Shown one piece after another: positions 17,339 to 27,569 of a stretch of 64,000 bases of DNA (its first letter is position 1; the number at the start of each line of letters is the position of its first letter). Source of the DNA: Dyella solisilvae. GTDB lineage: Bacteria > Pseudomonadota > Gammaproteobacteria > Xanthomonadales > Rhodanobacteraceae. Position numbers and translations under genes: made by a program. Location: NCBI RefSeq assembly GCF_003351225.1, contig NZ_QQSY01000002.1, forward strand, positions 856,108-920,107, in the 5' to 3' direction. The notes below the pieces were generated by a model, which was not told where the DNA came from, ran no database searches, and saw only the letters and a program-made list of their open reading frames with translations.

Positions 17339-17980
17339 TCAGCGCAGCGCGGCGGCTTCGCGCGCGAGCTGCTCGATGCCGGCCCAGTCGCCGCTGCGCA
17401 GCTTGTCGGCCGGCGTCAGCCAGGAACCACCCACGCACACTACGTTCGGCAACGAGAGGAAGTCGGTTGCGCTGGCGAGGGTGATGCCACCGGTCGGGCA
17501 GAACTTCATCTGCGGCAACGGACTCGCCCACGCGCCGATCAGCTTGTGGCCACCGGCGGGCACGGCGGGGAAAAACTTCACGTGGCGATAGCCGCGTTCG
17601 AGCAGCGTCATCACTTCGCTCGCGGTGGCGGTGCCGGGCAGCAGCGGCAGCTCGCTGTCGTCCGCGGCGTCCAGCAGGCCAGGCGATACGCCGGGCGACA
17701 CTGCAAAGCGGGCGCCGGCCTTGAAGGCGGCGCGCAGATCCTTGGCGCTGAGCACGGTGCCCACGCCGACCACCGCGCCTTCCACGTCCTCGGCGATGGC
17801 CTTGATCGCGTCGAGCGCCGCCGGCGTGCGCAGCGTGACTTCAATGGCCGGCGTGCCGCCGGCGACCAGCGCTCGCGCCATCGGCACAGCGGCGCGTGCG
17901 TCTTCGATGATCACCACCGGCACCACGGGCGCCAGGCGCAGGGTGGCGGCGATCTGCTGTTGCTTCTGTTCGATGCTCAT
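17339..17980 (-). CDS. eda: 2-dehydro-3-deoxy-phosphogluconate (KDPG) aldolase
   Basis: A 213-residue class I aldolase that splits KDPG into pyruvate and glyceraldehyde-3-phosphate, the last step of the Entner-Doudoroff pathway. The Schiff-base lysine is K135 in VKFFPA, the general acid/base Glu is E47 in IEVTL, and the phosphate site is CPTGGI. ATG 17980 gives the usual family length. It is last in the zwf-pgl-edd-eda series on this strand, 186 bp after edd, and that gap carries a small palindrome. Confidence 0.96.
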   Translation of the reverse strand: MSIEQKQQQIAATLRLAPVVPVVIIEDARAAVPMARALVAGGTPAIEVTLRTPAALDAIKAIAEDVEGAVVGVGTVLSAKDLRAAFKAGARFAVSPGVSPGLLDAADDSELPLLPGTATASEVMTLLERGYRHVKFFPAVPAGGHKLIGAWASPLPQMKFCPTGGITLASATDFLSLPNVVCVGGSWLTPADKLRSGDWAGIEQLAREAAALR

Positions 17981-18101
17981 GGCGTTCCGTGGATGCGAGG
18001 TGGAGTCAGCGACCTGCAACCGTGCTGTTGTCGCGGAGCAACCCGATAAGGGACTGCACCGAGGCACGGCGACGTTGCTTCTCGGACATCAGAGGCCCCG
18101 G

Positions 18102-18121
18102 ATTCCTGCGTACGCAGGAAT
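18102..18121. repeat. Perfect 20-bp palindrome in the edd-eda gap
   Basis: ATTCCTGCGTACGCAGGAAT is a perfect palindrome followed by GACGCG. It resembles the short palindromes in the repeats at 1518-1722 and 23385-23492 and may be a degenerate single copy of that family. It could also form a stem that tunes eda expression relative to edd. Confidence 0.6.
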
Positions 18122-18166
18122 GACGCGCGGGTAGCAGTGATGTCCGGAGGCCGCGCTAAACATGTT

Positions 18167-19984
<1,818 letters not shown>

Positions 19985-20051
19985 GTTGGAACTCCGCAAA
20001 GTCGGGTGGCGCGCATGCGTGCGCGCCAATCAATCAGGTGGGGCCGTCGCC

Positions 20052-20765
20052 TCAAGGACTCCAGTAGACCGCCACCGGTACGCGCTGCTGGGTCAGCACC
20101 GCGCGCACGGGGAAATTCGCCGCCGCGTCCAGGCCCAGGCGAGCGTCGGCCAGCAACTGGCGCTTGGCCTCGCCCTCGATGTGCAGGAACAGCGCGCGCG
20201 TGTCGAGCAGGGTGGACAGCGTGAACGTGATGCGCGGCTCGCCCGCACCGGGCGCGCGCATTGGCAGCACGCGCACCGGATTGTGCGGATCCAGCGCCTC
20301 CGGCAGGCGATCACCGCCGGGAAAGAACGAGGCCGTGTGACCGTCGTTGCCCATGCCCAGCACCACGGCGTCGAACGGCATACCGAGCGACGCCATGCGC
20401 GCACGCACCGCGGCGAGTCCGGCTTCCGGCGTGGGCGCGTCGGCGTACAGCGGCACGAATTGCGCGGCGGAGGCCTCGTGCTGGAGCAGCAGCGACTTCA
20501 CCAGGGCGGCGTTGGAACGCTCATGGCTCTCGGGCACCCAGCGCTCATCGACCAGGGTGATCTGGACCTTGGCCCAGTCCAGCGACTGGCGCGACAGGCG
20601 TTCGAAGAAATGACGCGGCGTGCTGCCGCCGGACACGGCGAGCAGCCCCCGCCCGCGTTCGGCGATGCTTTCGCGAAGGAGCTCGGCGACCCGTTCGGCC
20701 AGCGCCACGGCCAGCGCCTGGCCGTCGGTGAAACTATGGGTGGTCACGTTCAGTTTGTCGGGCAT
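20052..20765 (-). CDS. pgl: 6-phosphogluconolactonase
   Basis: A 237-residue DevB/Pgl-type lactonase, hydrolysing 6-phosphogluconolactone to 6-phosphogluconate. Family motifs are LLAVSGGSTPRHFFERL near residue 42, LVDERWVPESHERSN, and VLGMGNDGHTASFFPG with the catalytic histidine. ATG 20765 (MPDKLNVTTH) is chosen; the upstream ATG at 20855 lies in the hairpin between zwf and pgl (20848-20876). Cotranscription with zwf is likely. Confidence 0.95.
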   Translation of the reverse strand: MPDKLNVTTHSFTDGQALAVALAERVAELLRESIAERGRGLLAVSGGSTPRHFFERLSRQSLDWAKVQITLVDERWVPESHERSNAALVKSLLLQHEASAAQFVPLYADAPTPEAGLAAVRARMASLGMPFDAVVLGMGNDGHTASFFPGGDRLPEALDPHNPVRVLPMRAPGAGEPRITFTLSTLLDTRALFLHIEGEAKRQLLADARLGLDAAANFPVRAVLTQQRVPVAVYWSP

Positions 20766-20900
20766 GGCGGGTGGGATGTCGGCTCGCGCGGCACACACAC
20801 GCGCGTCGGCAGAAGCGGGGAGGTCATCGAGTCTAGGCAGGCCCCCGCGATGCACAGGTGAAGCACCCGTGCATCGCCGTGGATCAAGCCGAACCGTTGC

Positions 20901-22367
20901 TTACTCACTGTCCTCGTTCCAGGTGCGGCCGTCGCGCTCGATCAGCGCCACCGCCGCGGTCGGTCCCCAGGTGCCTGCGCCGTAGGGACGCGGCGCCTCG
21001 CCGCTGTTGGCCCAGGCTCCGAGGATGGGGTCGGCCCACTGCCATGCCGCTTCCACTTCGTCGCGTCGCATGAACAGCGTCGGGTTGCCGCGCACCACGT
21101 CGAGCAACAGGCGCTCGTAAGCGTCGGGCTGCTGCACGCCGAAAGCCTCGGCAAAGCTCATGTCCAGCGACACGTGGCGCAGGCGCAGGCCGCCCGGGCC
21201 CGGATCCTTGATGGTGACCCACAGCTTGATGTTTTCACCCGGCTGCAGGCGCAGCACCAGGCGGTTCTGCGCGAGCTGGCCCGCCGAAGCGGCGAAGATC
21301 GAGTGCGGCACCTGCTTGAACACCACCACGATCTCGGACACGCGCTCGGGCAGGCGCTTGCCGGTGCGCAGGTAGAACGGCACGCCGGCCCAGCGCCAGT
21401 TGGCGATCTCGACCTTCAGCGCCGTGAAGGTCTCGGTGTTCGACTTGTGATCCTTCAGCTCGTCCAGGTAACCCGGCACGGCCTGCCCTTCGGCGGCGCC
21501 GGCGCGGTACTGGCCACGCACGGTGAGCTGCGCGGCGTTGCTTTCATCGATCGGCTGGAGCGAACGCAGCACCTTGAGCTTCTCGTCGCGCACCGCATCG
21601 GGCGCGAGCGAGGAGGGCGGCTCCATCGCCACCATGCACAGCAGCTGCAGCATGTGGTTCTGCACCATGTCGCGCAGCGCGCCGGCATGGTCGTAATAGC
21701 CCGCGCGCTGGCCGACGCCCAACGTTTCGGCCACGGTGATCTGCACGTGGTCGATGTGCGAGGCATTCCACAGCGGCTCGAACAGCACATTGCCGAAGCG
21801 CAAGGCGAGCAGGTTCTGCACCGTCTCCTTGCCAAGGTAGTGGTCGATGCGGAAGGTCTGCGATTCGTCGAACACCTGGCCAACCGCATCGTTGATCTGG
21901 TTGGCGCTGGCGAGGTCGCGGCCGATGGGCTTTTCCAGCACCACGCGCGCCTTGCCCTTGTTGAGGCCGTAGCCGCCCAGGCGCTTGCAGATGTCGACGA
22001 ACAGCTCCGGCGAGGTGGAGAGATAGAACACCCGCACGTGGTCCGGCTGCTCGCCGATCAGCGCGGCGAACGCGTCCCAGCCGTCGTCCTTGCGCGCATC
22101 GAGCGAGCGGTAGTGCACCAGTCGCAGGAAGTCATCGATCTTGCCCGGCTGGCCGCCGTTGTTCTGCAGGGCCTTGCGGATGGTGGCGCGGTAGCCCTCG
22201 TCGTCCGTCGCCTCGCGGGCGATGCCGACGATGCGGCTGACATCGGGGATCTGTCCGTCCACGTAGCGGTGGTACAGCGCAGGCAGCAGTTTGCGAACGG
22301 CGAGGTCGCCGGTTCCGCCGAAAATCACCAGGTCGAAAGCGTCGACCGGTTGGGGAGAAGCAGTCAC
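20901..22367 (-). CDS. zwf: Glucose-6-phosphate 1-dehydrogenase
   Basis: About 488 residues. It has the nucleotide-binding motif VIFGGTGDLAVRKLLPALY, the active-site motif RIDHYLGKETVQN and VVLEKPIGRDL, all diagnostic of G6PD. GTG 22367 is preferred because GAGGTGA sits five bases upstream and the N-terminus then matches the family; ATG 22412 and 22457 extend into the operator-like region. It oxidises glucose-6-phosphate to the lactone, feeding pgl, edd and eda. It is divergent from a GntR regulator. Confidence 0.95.
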   Translation of the reverse strand: MTASPQPVDAFDLVIFGGTGDLAVRKLLPALYHRYVDGQIPDVSRIVGIAREATDDEGYRATIRKALQNNGGQPGKIDDFLRLVHYRSLDARKDDGWDAFAALIGEQPDHVRVFYLSTSPELFVDICKRLGGYGLNKGKARVVLEKPIGRDLASANQINDAVGQVFDESQTFRIDHYLGKETVQNLLALRFGNVLFEPLWNASHIDHVQITVAETLGVGQRAGYYDHAGALRDMVQNHMLQLLCMVAMEPPSSLAPDAVRDEKLKVLRSLQPIDESNAAQLTVRGQYRAGAAEGQAVPGYLDELKDHKSNTETFTALKVEIANWRWAGVPFYLRTGKRLPERVSEIVVVFKQVPHSIFAASAGQLAQNRLVLRLQPGENIKLWVTIKDPGPGGLRLRHVSLDMSFAEAFGVQQPDAYERLLLDVVRGNPTLFMRRDEVEAAWQWADPILGAWANSGEAPRPYGAGTWGPTAAVALIERDGRTWNEDSE

Positions 22368-22435
22368 TTCAGTCACCTCGAGGCGATGCGGAGAGCGGTA
22401 CGTGGCATGCATACCACGTGCGATGCCGGTCGATC

Positions 22436-22453
22436 GTACCAGTGACATACCAG
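22436..22453. promoter_or_regulatory. Direct TACCAG repeats upstream of zwf
   Basis: GTACCAG (22436-22442) and ATACCAG (22447-22453) repeat at an 11-bp step, one helical turn. The same hexamer occurs inverted (CTGGTA) inside the palindrome at 22554-22567. They may be binding sites for the divergent GntR/UTRA regulator; this is inferred from spacing and position. Confidence 0.45.
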
Positions 22454-22553
22454 ACAAAACCAGTTCCCTCGATCCAATATTTTTAGCCAGTCAGCACAAC
22501 GGCTCGACCCCAAAATTGGTACGACCGCAAAGGCTCGCCGTAACAACCGATTG

Positions 22554-22567
22554 CCATACTGGTATGG
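22554..22567. promoter_or_regulatory. Palindromic operator candidate upstream of gntR gene
   Basis: CCATACTGGTATGG has 6-bp arms around a 2-base centre and lies 19 bp before the regulator's ATG. A further half-site, TTGGTATC, follows at 22571-22578. The TGGT/ACCA core resembles operators of HutC/NagR-type GntR proteins, so it is a good candidate for autoregulation. Confidence 0.5.
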
Positions 22568-22586
22568 TCATTGGTATCGTTGAGGC

Positions 22587-23339
22587 ATGGAAACCGCCCT
22601 CGTCAATGAATACCGCCGGCTCAGCCGGGACCCGGCCGCCAGCCAGCCTCTGGCCTACCTGCGCCTGCGCCGGGCCATCCGCAACGTGGTCGAACACCGG
22701 GATATCGAGCCGGGGCAGGCCCTGCCCAGCGAACGCGACCTTTCGCGCCTGCTGCAGCTGTCCCGGGTGACGGTGCGCAAGGCGATCGCCGGCCTGGTGG
22801 AAGAGGGCCTGCTCAACCAGCGCCATGGCGCGGGCACCTTCGTGGCCGAGCGCATCATCAAGCCGATGTCCCGCCTGACCAGCTTCACCGAGGACCTGCG
22901 CGCACGCGGCCTCAATCCGCGGTCGGAATTCTTCGAGCGCGGCATCGGCGAGGTGACGCCCGAGGAGTCGATGGCGCTCAATCTCTCGCCGGGCGTGCTG
23001 GTGGCGCGCCTGCACCGCGTGCGCTACGCCAAGGAAGAGCCGCTGGCGATCGAGCGCAGCGTGGTGCCGGCCAGCATCCTGCCGGACCCGATGGTGGTGC
23101 ACGACTCGCTGTACCAGGTGCTGGAAACCCTCGGCTGCCGTCCACGCCGTGCGTTGCAGCGACTGCGCGCGGTATCACTTGGCGCGCAGCAGGCTCGACT
23201 GCTGCACGTACCAGCCGGCAGCGCCGGCCTCAACATCGAACGCCGCAGCTTCCTCGACGATGGCCGCGTGGTGGAGTTCACCACCTCGTGGTATCGCGGC
23301 GACATCTACGACTTTGTGGCGGAATTGCAGACGGATTGA
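22587..23339 (+). CDS. GntR-family (HutC/UTRA) transcriptional regulator
   Basis: A 250-residue regulator. Residues ~20-88 form a winged helix-turn-helix (QALPSERDLSRLLQLSRVTVRKAIAGLVEEGLL, where SRVTVRKA is the recognition helix). Residues ~105-245 are a UTRA effector-binding domain (EPLAIERSVVPASILP, then RRSFLDDGRVVEFTTSWYRGD). UTRA domains bind small, often phosphorylated, sugars. Divergence from zwf strongly suggests control of the Entner-Doudoroff genes by a sugar-phosphate effector. Confidence 0.92.
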   Translation: METALVNEYRRLSRDPAASQPLAYLRLRRAIRNVVEHRDIEPGQALPSERDLSRLLQLSRVTVRKAIAGLVEEGLLNQRHGAGTFVAERIIKPMSRLTSFTEDLRARGLNPRSEFFERGIGEVTPEESMALNLSPGVLVARLHRVRYAKEEPLAIERSVVPASILPDPMVVHDSLYQVLETLGCRPRRALQRLRAVSLGAQQARLLHVPAGSAGLNIERRSFLDDGRVVEFTTSWYRGDIYDFVAELQTD

Positions 23340-23384
23340 GGGAGCCCGACGCATCCTTCGCGCCCCTTCGGCGTCACCGTAAGG

Positions 23385-23492
23385 CACTGGATCCCAGCTT
23401 TCGCTGGGATGACGAGCGTAGATCGCGGAGACCGATTTGCGTCGACGCGTCGACTTGCCTGCCGTCATTCCAGCGAAAGCTGGAATCCAGTG
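23385..23492. repeat. Pair of inverted 30-bp REP-like elements
   Basis: 23385-23414 and 23463-23492 are inverted copies (28 of 30 bases match) around a 48-bp spacer. Each contains its own palindrome (CCCAGCTTTCGCTGGG and CCAGCGAAAGCTGG). The same element occurs singly at 1693-1722. The arrangement resembles a bacterial interspersed mosaic element between convergent genes. Confidence 0.75.
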
Positions 23493-23524
23493 TCTTTAGG
23501 GCCGACAGCAAATCCACCCAGGCC

Positions 23525-24679
23525 CTAGCGCACGATTTCCGCCGGCGCCGCATCCCCCACCTGCTGCGCCAGCGGCAACGCATCCGTCACCAGATGCACG
23601 AGGAAGCGGCCCGGCTGCTCCTGCATCATCATGTGCGCCGAATCGGCGAAGGACACCAGCTTCTTCGACGGCGCGTGGATGTGCGAGTACCACTCCTCGG
23701 TCAACTCGTGCGGCGTGGTGTAGTCGTGCGCGCCCACGAAGACGATCACCGGGCAGCCGAAGTTGGTGACGTGGTCGAAATCGGTGGCCAGCAACGCCGG
23801 CAGCAGGTGGTTGAGCGAGAACAGGCTGCCCTTGCCCATCGCGACCCGGTCTTCGTGGGTGTAGTCGGGCGACAGCGACTCGGCATCGTCCTCGAACTGG
23901 TAGTCCTTTCGGCCCCACGCGAGACCGCCGTAATACATCTCCCACTTGCTGCGCACCCCGACGTGATCGATTGTCAGCTGGTTCCCGGGATAGGGCGCGA
24001 TCGCTTCCAGTTCGCGGATCGCGGTCTGGTTGCCTTCCTCGCGCGCGCGGCGCAATGCGAAGTTGTATCCCGCCTCTTCGTTGTGGCGACCGTTCACCAC
24101 CTGGCCGGTGGAGATGTACGCGTAGAACCAGTCCGGGTGACGCTGCGCGAGTTCCACACCGAGGATCGAACCCCACGAGTGGCCCAGCAGGAAGATCTTC
24201 TGCTTGCCGTAGTGCTCGCACAGGTACTGCACCAGCTTGGCCGCGTCGTCGGTCATGCCATCGACGCTCATCCCCGGCGCCATGGCCTCCTCGCTGTTGG
24301 CGCCATACGTCTTGCCGGCGCCGCGCTGATCCCACTGCACCACGGTGAAGTAGTCCTCCCAGGCGGTCTGGAAGGTGTACGCCTCCGGTAGTGCTGGCGA
24401 GGCCGGGCCACCGTGGAGAAACAGCAGAATGGGGTTGCGCCGATCCTTGCCGCGCACCGAGATCCACTGGTCGATGCCGTTGATGTGCAGCTTCACCTTC
24501 TCGTCGATGCCCTGCGTGGTGACGATCTGGCGGTTGCTGTCCAGGATGCGCGTGACCTGCTCGCGCGTCATCGTCTGCGGCTTGGCCTGCGCCGCTGCGT
24601 CGTCGGCACACGCCGGGTGGGCGGCGACACCAGTGGCCATGGCCAGCGTGAACAGCAAGGTGGTGCGGAAGGTGGTCAA
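23525..24679 (-). CDS. Exported alpha/beta hydrolase, prolyl aminopeptidase-like (S33)
   Basis: About 384 residues with signal peptide (TTLLFTLAMATGVAAHPACA). The oxyanion motif is FLHGGPASPAL, the nucleophile elbow LLGHSWGSILG, and the WDQRGAGKTYG loop is typical of S33 proline iminopeptidases. The catalytic His lies in FADSAHMMMQEQPGRF. The start is TTG 24679, five bases after GGAGAG; no ATG in frame gives a proper signal sequence. The substrate is probably an N-terminal proline peptide or another small ester/amide. Confidence 0.88.
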   Translation of the reverse strand: MTTFRTTLLFTLAMATGVAAHPACADDAAAQAKPQTMTREQVTRILDSNRQIVTTQGIDEKVKLHINGIDQWISVRGKDRRNPILLFLHGGPASPALPEAYTFQTAWEDYFTVVQWDQRGAGKTYGANSEEAMAPGMSVDGMTDDAAKLVQYLCEHYGKQKIFLLGHSWGSILGVELAQRHPDWFYAYISTGQVVNGRHNEEAGYNFALRRAREEGNQTAIRELEAIAPYPGNQLTIDHVGVRSKWEMYYGGLAWGRKDYQFEDDAESLSPDYTHEDRVAMGKGSLFSLNHLLPALLATDFDHVTNFGCPVIVFVGAHDYTTPHELTEEWYSHIHAPSKKLVSFADSAHMMMQEQPGRFLVHLVTDALPLAQQVGDAAPAEIVR

Positions 24680-25072
24680 GGCATCTCTCCTGAGCAAACG
24701 ATGTGATGGTTTCCGTCCAGCCGCTGCGACCGGCAGCGGCACGAGTGCGTGTCCGGCGCCTGCATCGGCAGGCCATCGCGGACTCACGATGCCTTGAGCA
24801 AGCGGCGTGCCAACCTTCCGAAAGGCGCCAGCAGCTCGGCGGATCAAGGAGTTGCGCCTGCGATGCCCAGGCAGGCGATGAGTCCGCGGACACTGGCGCG
24901 GACGTCCGCCCATGTCCGCACATCGAGGCAACTTCTTGCGTGACGTGCAGCACGACGTGGCGACCCACTCGTTCATGGAGATGAGCAGAACCTATCCGGA
25001 GCACCAGCGATTTCACTTGCGCGATATCCCAAAGCAGGCACACTCGACGACCCTTGTTGCAGGGCCAGTCGG
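24680..25072. other. Intergenic region, no gene seen
   Basis: About 390 bp between divergent genes. It should carry the promoters of both. I see no conserved frame, repeat or RNA in it. Confidence 0.5.
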
Positions 25073-26269
25073 GTGCAGGTCATTCAATCAGTCGTCGGTC
25101 GCGTCTGCCGTTACGGACGCAACGCGCGTCGCTTGCGGATCGCATGGTTGCTGGCCGCTGGTGGCATGACACTTGCCGCTCAGGTGTATGCAGCGGATCC
25201 CGCCGCTCCCGGCGTTGGCGGCGCGCCAGTCGAAGCCACTGGCGCGATGGCGTTCCAGGTCAACGATGACAGCACGACGCTGGCCGTGGCCAAGGTGCCG
25301 CAGATCTACTTGTACGGCCCCATTGATGCCGATGCGGCAAACCGATTCGACGCATTGCTGAAGTCGGGCAAGATCCGCCGCGGTTCTGACATCTATCTCA
25401 ATTCGCCCGGCGGTGACATGGCGGCGGGACTCGCGCTGGGTCGCCTGTTCCGTTCCTACTCGCTGGGCACGCACCTGGGCGTGCCGCGGCGCACCTCGCG
25501 CATGCCGGCGATGCCGCGCGCAGCGCAATGCGCCAACGCTTGCGCCTATGCCTATCTCGGTGGCCTCTATCGCTGGGCGCCTTCAGGCAACGACCGGCTC
25601 GGCGTGCCTCCGCACGATGCGGCGGCGGCAACGGGCCCCGGTTCGGTCACGCCTACGGAACTGACCAGCTATCTCAAGGACATGGACATTCGCGCCGACC
25701 TGCTGGCGCCGCCGCCCACGGCGCCGGGCGAAGAGGTGGCCTGGCTCGACTCCGAGCGCGTGCTGGCCACCGGTCTGGCCAACAATGGCTATCTCGCCAC
25801 GACCGCGACTTATCGGCCGATGGCTGCGGAGACCTCGCTGCTGCTCAGCCAGATGTCGCGCGACGGCGAACACCGCATCACGCTGCTGTGCCGTCCGGAA
25901 GGCATGACGCTGACGGCCCAGTACGTGATCGGCACCGAGCGCTCGCGCAAGATCGCCGCGCGCGTCACGCGCTCCTATTTCGAGATCGACCAGCAGCCGA
26001 CGCCACAGCAAGAGACAGGCAACGTCTCCATGGTCGACCAGTCGCTGGTATTCAGCCACCCGGTGCCGGTGGACGAACTCAACCGGCTGCTGTCCGCCCG
26101 CACCATGGGCGCGTGGCTCGCGGACCGTGGCGGCGCGGTCCGCTACGGCTTCCTGCTGTCGCTTGCCGGCGTGCAGAACCACCTGCGCGAATACAGCGCC
26201 AGCTGCCAGCAGATCGCCAAGGCAGGCGCCGGCGCGAGCACGGCCGCGGCGCAGGCGCCACGTCACTGA
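25073..26269 (+). CDS. Exported ClpP/crotonase-fold protein with altered catalytic residues
   Basis: About 398 residues; GTG 25073 is the likely start, with a signal sequence ending near AAQVYA (residue 40). Residues ~76-185 look like the periplasmic ClpP-like family: IYLYGPID, IYLNSPGGDMAAGLALGRLF (the SPGG oxyanion loop), then CANACAYAYLGG. Relatives usually have Ser in the CxSAC position; here it is Asn155, and the expected LGVH histidine is LGVPPH. It is probably a non-proteolytic member. The C-terminal half (190-398) is not recognised. Confidence 0.72.
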   Translation: MQVIQSVVGRVCRYGRNARRLRIAWLLAAGGMTLAAQVYAADPAAPGVGGAPVEATGAMAFQVNDDSTTLAVAKVPQIYLYGPIDADAANRFDALLKSGKIRRGSDIYLNSPGGDMAAGLALGRLFRSYSLGTHLGVPRRTSRMPAMPRAAQCANACAYAYLGGLYRWAPSGNDRLGVPPHDAAAATGPGSVTPTELTSYLKDMDIRADLLAPPPTAPGEEVAWLDSERVLATGLANNGYLATTATYRPMAAETSLLLSQMSRDGEHRITLLCRPEGMTLTAQYVIGTERSRKIAARVTRSYFEIDQQPTPQQETGNVSMVDQSLVFSHPVPVDELNRLLSARTMGAWLADRGGAVRYGFLLSLAGVQNHLREYSASCQQIAKAGAGASTAAAQAPRH

Positions 26270-26325
26270 GGCTTATCGTGAGGCGCCAGGCTCGCTGACC
26301 CGTTAGGCGGCCTGAAGCAGGCAGC

Positions 26326-26556
26326 TCACGACTTGCTGCAGCACGAGCCCTGCTGCTGGATCGGCGGACACGGCACGGAGCCGTACGAACAGAACACGCA
26401 GCAATCGCCGGGTTTCGGCTTCAGCAACTCGCCACAACCGGTGCACTCGTAGAAGAACACGCAGGCGTTCGTCGGCATGGTCTCGGTCTTCTGGCGCCCA
26501 CAGGCCGGGCAGGTCAGCGTGGATTCCAGCAAGAGTTTTTTCGGCTCGGTGTTCAT
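26326..26556 (-). CDS. GDCCVxC-type small cysteine-rich protein
   Basis: A 76-residue protein with CPAC and CTGC pairs (zinc-ribbon-like), then the hallmark KPGDCCVFCSYGSVPCPP and a terminal CC. Relatives are named GDCCVxC (seleno)proteins because one Cys can be selenocysteine; here the positions are ordinary Cys codons. ATG 26556 gives the family start. The role is unknown; metal or thiol-redox chemistry is likely. The VOC gene upstream on the same strand ends 40 bp away. Confidence 0.82.
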   Translation of the reverse strand: MNTEPKKLLLESTLTCPACGRQKTETMPTNACVFFYECTGCGELLKPKPGDCCVFCSYGSVPCPPIQQQGSCCSKS

Positions 26557-26596
26557 CTGTTTGCGCGCCTGGCTTTCCGCCACTCCATGGTCAAGC

Positions 26597-26980
26597 TTAG
26601 TCGACTGCGCTGATCGAGACGTAATAACCATCAGGATCACGCAGCGAGAACTCCATGGTCTCGGTGTTCGGATTCCTGTGCGGCTCCTCTTCGAATCGGG
26701 CGACAAGCGTACGCGCCGTGGTCAGGGCCCGCTCGAAATCGTCCACGCGGAAGAACAGCAGCAGGCCATTGCCAGGCGTGGCGTCGGCTGGGCTCATCAA
26801 GGGCGGATGCTCATGAACGCCCCACTCGTGCAGGCAGAGCAGAACCGTGCCATCCGTGTCGAGGATCTGCCCGAAGTCGTCATGGGCCGGAGCGGTCGGT
26901 GGCTGGCCAAGCAGCGCCTGGTACCAGCGAAAGCTGGCCGCCACGTCCTCCACGCCGATGATTGTCCAGAGTCGTTTCAT
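26597..26980 (-). CDS. VOC-family (glyoxalase/bleomycin-resistance-like) protein
   Basis: A 127-residue vicinal-oxygen-chelate protein: RLWTIIGVEDVAASFRWYQ at the first strand and EFSLRDPDGYYVSIS at the last, the two conserved repeats of the fold. ATG 26980 is chosen over the upstream ATG at 27037. It stands on the same strand as the GDCCVxC gene and may be cotranscribed. The substrate cannot be predicted. Confidence 0.85.
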   Translation of the reverse strand: MKRLWTIIGVEDVAASFRWYQALLGQPPTAPAHDDFGQILDTDGTVLLCLHEWGVHEHPPLMSPADATPGNGLLLFFRVDDFERALTTARTLVARFEEEPHRNPNTETMEFSLRDPDGYYVSISAVD

Positions 26981-27116
26981 GGGCCCACCCTTTGATCCAG
27001 CGGATTCATCGACGGACACGCGCTTTGGGTTGTGCATCTAGGTACAGGTGTCGGTCGCAATGACGCGTGCACAAACCTGCCCCAAGTCCGAAGGCGCCAG
27101 CGCCCCGATCGAATGA

Positions 27117-27569
27117 TCAGGCGCGTGGCTTCACACTCGAAGGTAGAATCATGAAGTCGCTCGTCCTCTCAAGCGATTCCATGGCCGCCAGCAGCGCCGC
27201 TGGTGGGGCGATGAGCTTGCGCTCGTTGAGATCGAGCCATCCACCCGCGCTGGTGACGCGTGCACTGAGCTTTCCGTCGGGACGAAAGATCTCGTGCCGC
27301 AGCAGGAAGCGACTGCCATCATCGGAGTGACCCGCTATGGCATACGTCACCGTGATCTGCTGCTGCAGGCCGATCTCCTTGAAGTACTCAACCTCGTCCT
27401 TCATCACCACCGGACCGATCTTCAGGCGCACGAATTCTTCCATGGGGAAGCCGTGTTCCATCAGAAACATCTGTCTCACGTCGGCTGTCTTGTCCAGATA
27501 GGCCGTGTTCCGCATATGCGAATTGAAGTCCATGTCGCCCCAGCCGGCATACAACGTCTTCGTGTACAT
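27117..27569 (-). CDS. Acyl-CoA thioesterase (4HBT hot-dog fold)
   Basis: A 150-residue hot-dog protein. The motif WGDMDFNSHMRNTAYLD contains the catalytic Asp of the YbgC/4HBT class, followed by the helix KTADVRQMFLMEHGF. Strands after residue 45 (KIGPVVMKDEVEYFKEI, ITVTYAIAG, SRFLLRHEIFRPDGKL) complete the fold. ATG 27569 follows GAGGGAG. It probably hydrolyses acyl-CoA esters in the cytoplasm; the chain specificity is unknown. Confidence 0.87.
   Translation of the reverse strand: MYTKTLYAGWGDMDFNSHMRNTAYLDKTADVRQMFLMEHGFPMEEFVRLKIGPVVMKDEVEYFKEIGLQQQITVTYAIAGHSDDGSRFLLRHEIFRPDGKLSARVTSAGGWLDLNERKLIAPPAALLAAMESLERTSDFMILPSSVKPRA

Noticed and set aside
21174..22445. 423-residue plus-strand frame
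   Set aside because: Antisense to zwf, which has its active-site motif in frame.
26326..26556. Possible selenocysteine gene
   Set aside because: No in-frame TGA in the GDCCVxC motif; all positions are Cys codons.
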